DNA from: Phaeoceros laevis
Lineage: Eukaryota > Anthocerotophyta > Anthocerotopsida > Notothyladales
Direction: 5' to 3'
Assembly: GCA_049999765.1 (NCBI GenBank)
Contig: JBNGIQ010009434.1
Coordinates: forward strand, 271,508-298,829
Length of the DNA: 27,322 nt
In this document: in pieces, positions 20,674 to 27,322 of the stretch
Numbering within the stretch: position 1 is the stretch's first letter
Layout: each line of letters begins with the position of its first letter
Position numbers and translations under genes: made by a program
Notes under the pieces: generated by a model
What the model was told of the DNA's origin: nothing
What the model saw: only the letters and a program-made list of their open reading frames with translations
Databases searched by the model: none

Positions 20674-21267
20674 CCAGTCTCTGTATGTTTGGACTGTATT
20701 ATAGAGCGACACACGAAACTGACCAAGGCCATTGAACTGCATGTGGAGGATGCACTCGCCACTAACTCGTGTTGTAATTATCAGCACCAGCTGTTGCTCG
20801 TCTGGTTTGTTGTGCCTGGCATTTTGGACTCTGCAAGTAGCCTGAAGGACTTGGAATCATCTTGCTGTTGTTACTGTGTGCGTGGGTTGAAGGCAAAGTT
20901 CCGAACATTATCTATTTCTTTGTTCGTTATGTGCATCATTGCAATGCTGGACAGAAGATTTGCCAATCCTGGACAGTTCAGCTGCCAATGATGCTGTACT
21001 AGCTTCCATTTACTAATTGGAGTGGTAAGGCTGCTAGTTGAAGTCCACGAGTAGGTATTCAGATGGACAGTGCATTGGCGTATGTGTGTGTCCACACCGC
21101 TTAGGACACCAAAGAGCTCTGGTGGAGAATCCATAAGTCATGTACAACGTGGAAGACGTAGATGATGGGTGGTCATAAGTTAACGCGCATTTGCTTCCAG
21201 CAGCAAAGAGTAAGTTATAAGGCAATTCTAGCCCCAGACCCAGGGAAGCAGTTCATGACTGCGGCTG
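20674..21267. other. 3' regions of convergent SAM-domain and acyltransferase-fold genes
   Basis: 594 bp between two stop codons on opposite strands. No additional gene, repeat or RNA feature could be supported. Confidence 0.5.
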
Positions 21268-23408
21268 TTATGAAACTCCTAGCGAAGTCGGACTCGTTAT
21301 GGTGTTCAGGAGTTCAATAGCAGCTAATGCTATAGATTCCATTTGGCTCCTTGAATAGACCGGCTCGGGATAGATGAGGGAGAGGCACAGGTCGGGCCCT
21401 CGCAACAGGTTCTCTCCCACGCAGAAGCAGGGCCCGGGGCCATGGAATGAAGAGAATGGCCCGTATGTTCCAGCTAGGTCCAAGTTCTCTGTTTTTTCCC
21501 AATCACTCACAAGTGGCTCAGCGAAAAGGGCAAATGCAGATGTCCGTAGTGATGAACTAGGAGTTATGCTGGGACGTTTCATCACCTGGAAGAGATGATC
21601 AAAAACATGAGAATGCAAAATAACAAGGTGTGAGCATAAGACTAGCTTGTGACAGCGTGGGAAGGAGCTTTACCTGGGCGAAGAGAGTGTTCATTGTTGT
21701 TAGGTGACTGAAATGCTTGGCCTTGGAAAAATCGTCTTCATATGTTGACGAGATGCTGTGGGCAAGATCCCACAGTGACTCATTTTCCTTAACCTTCTTC
21801 TCAAGATTAATTCCCGCAGAGTATGTTCCAACAGCTGAGTCAGGAAGAGGCGTTGGTAAAAGACCACGGGCGTCCAGTAAGCTGTTGAGGACGTGAAAAC
21901 CATGTCAGGTAGTCGTTTGTTGGCAACCGTTGCAAACCATCAAACAGACAGGCTCATTGCTGCTCACCATGTCAGAGCGAATTCCGGGTTGGAATTCTTC
22001 CTTCCATTCTCCCGATATAGTTTCGCAGAGGCTTTAACAAATGCGGCAGCTAACAAGGCATAGTATGGTGCTCCTCCTGCCTCAGCAGCCGATAGAAGAC
22101 TTGTGGTACCTGAAAGTCAGAGGGCAAAAGAAAAGTAAAAACATCCTACTTCGCTTCTCCTCTTTCAAAGCCTTGGGGACAGAAGTGTTCACCTTGCTTG
22201 CCAAGACTGTAGCTCACCACGCGTGTGCGGAAGTTCTTCTCTGTCTTAGTCGGAAAACCCTGCTGAAAGGGAAGAATGCTGCAGGTCAAAGCCTTCCCAA
22301 CCATCGACACTGCCTTGAATATGGATCTGGGCAAAAACTGCTTTGGCATGAGGTCCTCAATAGCAGGCAATATCATGTCTGCCCAGGCGGGCAACCGGCT
22401 CTCAAGCGTTGTCGTGCATTCTGTCTCCTCTCCAACCACTGCCGCATTGAGAGCAGCAAAAAAGGTTTTGATGACGATCACCGCAGAGGGCCTGTCAAGG
22501 GCCCCTCCAAACATTCTCAGTGCGATGACAGTCTCTGGCTTGGAACCGTGGTAGTAAACATGGAGCTCCATAACGTTGGTGGCCGATTTGACAGCAGATG
22601 AGGTATCCTTCCTGGTGGTGAAGGGAGTGTTGAGCTCCTCTTGAACAATCCTGTTGAGAGTCTGGCTCAATGCATACCCCTCACTCTTGGAGTCACCTGC
22701 GAGTAGGAGAATCCCAGAGAGATCGCTGCAGAGTGCGGCTTCTGGCCATGGCCTGACGTCCACGCTAGGCTGTTCACTGACGTCAATCTTCAGGACAGCA
22801 TGAACAAAAATAGCAATTAGCCCTGGTACGTCTGGTTCAGGTGTACAACAAGAGTCTCAAATCTGTCGAGATTGTAACCGTTACCTGAAATGCTAGCTTG
22901 TCCTTTGCAGTGACAACAATCTTCGTGGAGGTGAGGGGATGTTGATTCCGTACCTAAAGGAAATTGATCAGCTCAAGACAGGACGTTCCAACTGGCAAAA
23001 ATTCAGAGCATCTCCACAAAAAAACAGATTCCTCGAATCCTTCAGGCCGAAGAGAACAAAAGGAGTTCCAGATCAATCGGTCAGGTGTCTACAACCGGAG
23101 CTCAGTAGGAAGGAGAAGTTTCTAGCAACAACAAGCCTGGCAATACCGAAGAGATGCAAGAGTCCGGATTTGGCAGTGCTCACCTCTTGAGTGGCCAACG
23201 AAACGAGTCTGGTATCCACAATCCGCTTGAGAGCGATGCCGAAAACCACGATTCCGCTACCCTGCTCTGTCGCTTTAGTCCAATTTTCCTCTGTAGCTCC
23301 CAGCTCCCGGAGCAGGACCGGCTTGGGGCCATGATCGCTGCCAGGCCCCGGGGATTCCAGCGACAGATTCTGCAAAAAACGCGAGCTCATGTCCGCCGGC
23401 TTCTTCAT
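21268..23408 (-). CDS. Condensation/BAHD-like acyltransferase-fold protein, 6 exons, HHxxxDG motif not conserved
   Basis: Exons 23408-23184, 22953-22885, 22787-22193, 22109-21968, 21881-21674 and 21585-21268 join in phase to 518 residues. The N-terminus has the fold's opening layout: RELGATEENW, a strand GIVVFGIAL, then a helix ending in NQHPLTSTKI (compare xRHPLLRxxI of condensation and BAHD domains). Mid-protein TSLLSAAEAGGAPYYALLAA matches the helix before the latch, followed by ALTCLLDARGLLP (the D-x-R strand). The C-terminal half ends with a strand-rich region (GTYGPFSSFHGPGP). Where the catalytic HHxxxDG should lie, residues 191-197 read FGGALDR, so both His are missing and only Asp is kept. 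No signal peptide or membrane segment is seen, suggesting a cytosolic protein. Substrate is unknown; it could be a non-catalytic family member. Assignment is by pattern and not by a search. Confidence 0.75.
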
Positions 23409-23762
23409 AACCAAATTGATCTGCGCCGGGAGGCGGCTCGGGTTTGCCGGCTAGCAAGCAGGCACAATCCTTTCCGCAAACTAAATCGATCCGCTCCACT
23501 GTTGCTGCTGCTGGAGGCTGCTGGCAAGCCCGGACATAGGCAGGTTTACGGACGGTGGCATTTAAGCCGGCCTGTAAAAAGGTTGTACAGAATTGAAGGC
23601 CTTTTCACAGTACTGTCCCTGTCTGCAACGGCTTCCAGCTACTCTTGAAAACACACACTCTCCACTCTGCAGAACACGCTGTAAATCCTAGGTAATAGTG
23701 TAGGTGGAAAGCAGACATGTATGAATGCCATAGGAGCAACGAGCAGAGCACCACCACTAGCT
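23409..23762. promoter_or_regulatory. Upstream region of the acyltransferase-fold gene
   Basis: 354 bp between the start codon at 23408 and the stop of the small membrane-protein gene on the same strand. The TGC-repeat stretch near 23500-23525 (GTTGCTGCTGCTGGAGGCTG) is low-complexity. Other open frames here have no supporting features. Confidence 0.4.
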
Positions 23763-24117
23763 TCATTCCTCAGCACCCACCGGCTCCGTTGAGACACCAA
23801 ATGTCAGTACCAGACTGGAACTGTGCATAGAGGTTGACGCCCAAAGGACAAACAGCATGTAACTAACAAATCCTAACAGCAGTGACACTGCAGTAACCGA
23901 CATTCTAAGAGTTCGCCCGGATGTAAAGCAAGAAACCCATGTACTGTAAAACAAGGAAGGCCGGCTCCTACGTTTTTGAGCTGTGGTGTTGCTTCACTTG
24001 CGGCATACTAGGCCAAGGCAGCCCGACTGGCGCAACCTGCGGTATGGCCAGCGTGTGGCATCTATCCATATCTGAACTGCCGACGTCGACAATCATGTAC
24101 TGAGGCTTAAATTCGCC
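23763..24117 (-). CDS. Small single-pass membrane protein, at least two exons, unrecognised
   Basis: Two minus-strand exons join in phase: 24117-23972 (acceptor CATTGCAG, donor AAC|GTAGGA) and 23943-23763 (acceptor TTGTTTTACAG). The intron is only 28 bp as read, which is far too short for a normal plant intron and is the main weakness of this model. Translation from the internal ATG at 24096 gives about 101 residues. It contains CHTLAIPQVAPVGLPWPSMP, a linker, then the hydrophobic helix SVTAVSLLLGFVSYMLFVLW, and a short tail ending EPVGAEE. Upstream coding exons may exist, since the first exon is open before that ATG. I do not know the family. If the short intron is not real, the two halves belong to different frames and this is not one gene. 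Confidence 0.35.
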
Positions 24118-24663
24118 CTGCAATGAAGTGTCTTGGGGAAGTGGTGACCAGTGAGCGATCTGAGATATCCACCAGAACCGAAGATTTCACAGGTAAGGCA
24201 CAACGTTAACTTCGCTAGTAAACGTGATTGCTGCTTGCGAGCAGCGGCAACTTGGGACATGATTGAATTACTCATTGTGTTGTCGTGGGGGTTGCTATGT
24301 GGCACCTGTTGGTTACCTTCGACTAGGAGGATCTGCGTGATGAAGATGCAGTGAATTCGTGTTTCAAGCGGGAAGCCTTCCTCCATGTAAATTACATGTA
24401 CAAGAGCAAGTGGGCACTTGTATTTCGTGCCGTAAAAAACGCATGTGAGAACCAGCACACTTCTGAACGGATGTCATAACCGGAGGCCCTGTCAATCACC
24501 AGAAAGCACTGTTGTCACAAGCTCTGCTGAGGTGAACAGCTCTGCTATGTTATAAAGCACGCTCAAACATCTTGGCAACCTTGCTCGATCTTATTTGCGA
24601 GACAAACCTGATCATCCAGAGATCTAGATATGAGCAGCACATTTGCACATCTACATGTATCTA
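24118..24663. other. No confident gene between two small minus-strand genes
   Basis: A 121-codon minus-strand frame (24093-24458) contains MEEGFPLETRIHCIFITQIL followed by a donor-like G|GTAACC, and a later MSQVAAARKQQSRLL. Either could be an upstream exon of the small membrane-protein gene, but no phase-compatible junction to the exon at 24117 was found. Confidence 0.4.
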
Positions 24664-25105
24664 CTATTTCCCAAACAGCTCCCTAAGTTTTTTCAGAACC
24701 TTGCGCACGAAATAAAAAGGAGTAGGTTAATGTTGAGCAAGAGGGCATGACTCTACTCAATCTAGGCTCACCGTTCTGTGAAGGGTACTTAGATCCAAAC
24801 CCGATGGCTGACTCTTCAATGAGCTTGGTTTTACCATCGTTGATATCTGAATTCTGGAGTGTGGAACAATAAAACATGCCATGAGGAGAGGGTAACGTGT
24901 TTTATCAGTTTAGGTTTGAGATAAAGTAGGATGTTGGCTGGCCATACAATTCGTCCGAGAAGGTAGTAGCTTCTGCACCATATCCACCAGCGGATTCATG
25001 TGAAATGCCTTCTCCAACCTGTAAAAGTCCGTCTTGATTAAGTGGACACCTACTTAGATGATGGTGGCCTTCTGTGCCCGCCACTGGGAGAGGTGCTGTA
25101 TCCAT
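24664..25105 (-). CDS. Small 91-residue protein, 3 exons, unrecognised
   Basis: Exons 25105-24948 (donor TT|GTATGG), 24853-24772 (acceptor ACTCCAG, donor ACG|GTGAGC) and 24699-24664 (acceptor GCGCAAG, stop TAG) join in phase. The C-terminal half reads IQISTMVKPSSLKSQPSGLD, LSTLHRT and VLKKLRELFGK, which looks like a compact conserved helical tail. The N-terminal half is His/Gly-rich and probably disordered. No signal peptide or membrane helix is present. The neat phase closure across two introns supports a real gene, but I do not recognise it. An alternative use of an AG|GTGTCC donor near 25050 would give a different N-terminus containing LEKAFHMNPLVDMVQKLLPS, so exon 1 is less certain than the tail. 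It is divergent from the gene at 25255. Confidence 0.5.
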
Positions 25106-25254
25106 TTTCAACTTGACCTAGTCTGGCAAGGGAACAGGAAGGCAACCTTGCCAGTTCAAACCCTGGCGGTGGAAGCTTTTGTGACGCCAGCGTCCCTGCA
25201 GGCAGACACCGATTCTAAGCTAGCAAATTGCACGAAAACTGAAGCAGAAAAACC
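25106..25254. promoter_or_regulatory. Putative short bidirectional promoter
   Basis: Only 149 bp separate the start codon of the minus-strand 91-residue gene (25105) from that of the plus-strand 145-residue gene (25255). Both 5' UTRs and core promoters must overlap here if both genes are real. No TATA box is obvious. Confidence 0.4.
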
Positions 25255-25930
25255 ATGAGCTCAGTGTTGGTCGATTACGGTTCCTCATCGGACGAGGAGG
25301 ATGAACAGGAGCTTTCACAGCCACCAGAACCGGAGCCACGCCGTCCTGCCGCTGCAGACCCAGTGTTGGAGGAGTCCATCAGGTGCGACAAATTTTCTAC
25401 TTTGACCTTGAAATCCAAGGAGCTGTGAGCACTCCCCGTTTCCTCTTCGCAATGTGACTCTGGGGCTCACTGAGACAGGAGATTGCAGTCACAATTCAGC
25501 AAACGTGTTGGTTTCTGTGAAGCAATGGAGCGAGCACACGGCCGAGCCAGACGCAACCGGTGCTGTTGCCAAATGCATCAGAGCTGTTCGGACCATCAGA
25601 AGGAGGACTCCTGCCAACCAGTGTGGCGACAACAACTGCTGGATCAGGAACCTTGTTGTCAGGAAAGCGCCCCGGGCTGAATGGCTCAGCTCAGCGGCCT
25701 CAGGAGAGGAAGCTGCCTCGAAGAAATTTTCCAGATACTGCTGGAAACCTCCTCTTACCTCCACAGCTGAGAGGCAGGTGAGCGTGCGAGCCGTTTCTAT
25801 ACGCCATTGATCACAAGCTTCTCCTGTTCTGGACATGTGGTCGAGCATCCTACCTGACACTTCTGCTCAATGCAGGAGCAATGTCGTCACTGATGACATG
25901 GACAAGCTTTTTGTTCGTAAGCCCAGATGA
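25255..25930 (+). CDS. Small 145-residue plant protein with conserved basic C-terminus, 3 exons
   Basis: Exons 25255-25382 (donor AG|GTGCGA), 25523-25777 (acceptor TGTGAAG, donor CAG|GTGAGC) and 25876-25930 (acceptor ATGCAG, stop TGA) join in phase. The N-terminus MSSVLVDYGSSSDEEDEQEL is an acidic Ser/Asp start typical of nuclear or splicing-linked proteins. The middle is disordered (LLPNASELFGPSEGG, GSGTLLSGKRPGLNG). The C-terminus RNFPDTAGNLLLPPQL followed by SNVVTDDMDKLFVRKPR looks like the conserved core; I recall uncharacterised plant proteins with a PPQLxGRxNVVTxDMxKLF ending. Function is unknown. The DYGSSSDEE start resembles that of PRCC-like proteins, but the rest does not. The exon 2 acceptor is an AAG after a T-rich stretch; an in-frame TGA at 25518 excludes any earlier start. 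Confidence 0.72.
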
Positions 25931-26036
25931 GGATGAGCTGCTCTCTGCTGGTTGCTCATGATCTGTCAACCACACCCAGGTCTGTAAGAGCACATGTCCT
26001 AGGTAACCCCCGAGAGGACGTCTTTTATAGACAAGT

Positions 26037-26311
26037 AATGACCCTCGCGCCTCCCGGCGCTCGGGGGATTACGAGCCGGTCACCCCCTCCTCGAGGGAGG
26101 TTACCGGACGTAATTCCGGTGGCGAGGTTAGAGCCGCGCGGGCGAGAGGCGACGATTTTCACTTTTTTTTTACTTTAAGTTATTCGAGTTTTTATTATTG
26201 ACATTCACGAATGTAATGCCCCGAGCGCCGGGGCATTGCGAGCCGGTCACCTCCCACCTCGAGGGAGGTTGCCGGACGTTATCCGGTCGCCGAGTTTACA
26301 GCCGAGCGGGG
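26037..26311. repeat. Two copies of a GC-rich hairpin-forming unit
   Basis: Unit A (26037-26142) and unit B (26215-26311) share the order: an AAT...ATT hairpin, GAGCCGGTCAC, a CTCGAGGGAGGTT block, then CCGGACGT..TCCGG and a GC-rich end. Unit B has a perfect 8-bp stem AATGCCCC/GGGGCATT (26215-26237, 7-nt loop), a longer stem from CCGGTCACCTCCC pairing with GGGAGGTTGCCGG (two mismatches), and CCGGA/TCCGG with a 5-nt loop. Unit A keeps the last stem with a different loop. The two units are separated by a T-rich A/T stretch (26158-26210). A mobile element or structured RNA is possible; I recognise neither. Confidence 0.75.
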
Positions 26312-26477
26312 GAAAAATGTTTAATCTACGTTGCAAACACTAACCTAATTATACAAAACTTCTCGCGTTACGCCCACCGCGAGGCCGTTAGGCCGAGCGC
26401 TGCAAAATTTAAGTTTTTGACATTTCGACTATTTTCTCGCGGGCGCCCTAAACTGTTTTGTCCTAGGTCTGTTCATT

Positions 26478-26651
26478 CTCACGGCGGTGGCGGCCAGTGC
26501 TCACGGCGGTGGCGTCCAGCGCTCAGGGCGGTGGCGTCCAGCGCTCACGGCGGTGGCGGCCAGCGCTCACGGCGGTGGCGGCCAGAGCTCACGGCGGTGG
26601 CGGCCAGCGCTCACGACATTGGCGGCTTGCTCACGGCGGTGGTGGCAAGCG
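26478..26651 (+). repeat. 22-bp minisatellite, about eight units
   Basis: Units of 22 bp start with CTCACGGCGGTGGCGGCCAG and are arranged head to tail at 26478, 26500, 26522, 26544, 26566, 26588, 26610 (20 bp, degenerate) and 26630. Units 1-6 differ by one to three substitutions; the last two are more diverged. Because 22 is not a multiple of three, any coding frame would change at each unit, so the array is probably non-coding. Confidence 0.92.
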
Positions 26652-26699
26652 CTGACTTGGTGCTCTTCTGTGCTGCTCAGTGCTGAATGTGCTGTCTGA

Positions 26700-27267
26700 A
26701 GTCTTGCAGAAGTGGAGCGAAGCTCTTAAGAAGTTTTGCAGGCTAGCTACCTAGTCAGCGCCGGCTCCTCGAGGCGGTTCTTCCACTGCAGGAGGTCACG
26801 CTCCGCTCTCCCATTGCTGGATCCGCTCCGCTCTGTCCTTGCTGCTGGCTCCGCTGGCTTTGCATTCTTTGCTGGCTTTGCCCTTTGTTATTCTCCTTTG
26901 TATTGCTTTGTGTGCATCATTGCTTTGTTACTGCTTCTGAATTTTTTTTCTTGAAGTCGACTGTGCAGTGACTGGTCCGGACTGTTCATCGACTTGTCGT
27001 GACTTTCCATCGATTTAGCTCCGGCAGGGACTTGCGGAAGACTCATAACCTGGTAAGCTCCCTTTGAAAAGCATGTTTTCGTAGCTCAGCTCTGTGGACA
27101 CGTCAGGATCTCTGATCCTTTTGATAAAAATCTATCTGCTATGATAATATCTGACCGTGCTGAATTTCCCTTGTAGTCAGTCACCTACGGACTTGATGTG
27201 CATATTCTAATTGCGGATTTGTATTTGTAGGATTGTTCCGGCGGATCCAGAACAAGGTTCTAAAGAG
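26700..27267 (+). other. Possible 5' exons of a + strand transcript leaving the window
   Basis: A good donor CTG|GTAAGC ends a candidate first exon at 27052. A T-rich acceptor TATTTGTAG opens a 37-nt candidate exon 27231-27267, followed by donor GAG|GTAGGA. The small exon is open in the frame reading IVPADPEQGSKE. The candidate first exon is CT-rich and contains GCT/CTTTG repeats, as 5' UTRs or transposon leaders often do. This is splice-site reading only; no protein family is visible. Confidence 0.25.
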
Positions 27268-27322
27268 GTAGGACCCTCTGTTTTGAGTAATCCTTGATGA
27301 AAGTAACTATTATCTATGTGTA

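Noticed and set aside
22041-23648. Plus-strand frames of 90-190 codons over the acyltransferase-fold gene
   Set aside because: They are antisense to exons whose minus-strand phases close exactly.
25489-25860. Minus-strand 123-codon frame and plus-strand 118-codon frame over the 145-residue gene
   Set aside because: They conflict with the plus-strand exon 2 frame, which has clean splice sites on both sides and a coherent C-terminus.
26478-26651. CRISPR-like array
   Set aside because: Units are contiguous with no spacers, and the genome is clearly eukaryotic.
26198-26954. Arg/Gly/Trp-rich protein frames across the minisatellite
   Set aside because: The 22-bp period shifts the frame each unit, so the open frames come from GC-rich repeat composition.
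26660-27322. LTR retrotransposon start (LTR plus primer-binding site)
   Set aside because: No TG...CA boundary pair, no tRNA-Met primer site (TGGTATCAGAGC) and no gag or pol text were seen; the window ends too soon to decide.

Overview
This is nuclear DNA from a land plant, most likely a seed-free lineage (fern, lycophyte or bryophyte). The evidence is GT-AG introns of roughly 75-275 bp throughout, plant-type genes (CYP86, a giant PLS-class PPR protein, PsbP-domain and monodehydroascorbate reductase relics), and the style of the 1540-residue intron-less PPR protein. The exact lineage cannot be fixed from the window. Exon models were built by hand from splice sites, codon phase and recalled family sequences. 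Phases close exactly for EI24, SRP19, the acyltransferase-fold gene and three small genes, and for every APC5 junction except one.

Layout. 1-748 (+): last exon of a CYP86-type cytochrome P450. 1509-6131 (-): PPR protein made of repeated P-L-S triplets with an E tail and only the start of a DYW region. 6411-8400: gene graveyard on the + strand, with a frameshifted intron-less PsbP-domain relic, a fragment resembling monodehydroascorbate reductase, and small duplications. 9370-17995 (-): three intact genes in tandem. These are APC5 (18 exons), SRP19 (3 exons) and an EI24 homologue (10 exons, one intron of the GC-AG class). 19219-20673 (+): single-exon protein with a long charged disordered region and a C-terminal SAM domain, head to head with APC5 across about 1.2 kb holding two short tandem repeats. 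21268-23408 (-): six-exon protein with the condensation/BAHD-like acyltransferase fold but no recognisable HHxxxDG motif. 23763-25105 (-): two small genes, one for a single-pass membrane protein and one for a 91-residue protein. 25255-25930 (+): three-exon gene for a 145-residue protein, divergent from the 91-residue gene across 149 bp. 25931-27322: no clear gene, but two copies of a GC-rich hairpin-forming unit, a 22-bp minisatellite of eight units, and possible 5' exons of a + strand transcript leaving the window.

The intact genes are mostly housekeeping functions: cell-cycle ubiquitin ligase scaffold (APC5), secretory targeting (SRP19), ER membrane/autophagy (EI24), cutin/suberin-type fatty-acid oxidation (CYP86) and organelle RNA processing (PPR). 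They do not form one pathway. The less explained parts are the repeated insertion in the PPR array, the motif-less acyltransferase-like protein, the small multi-exon genes at 23.7-25.9 kb, and the structured repeats at the right end.
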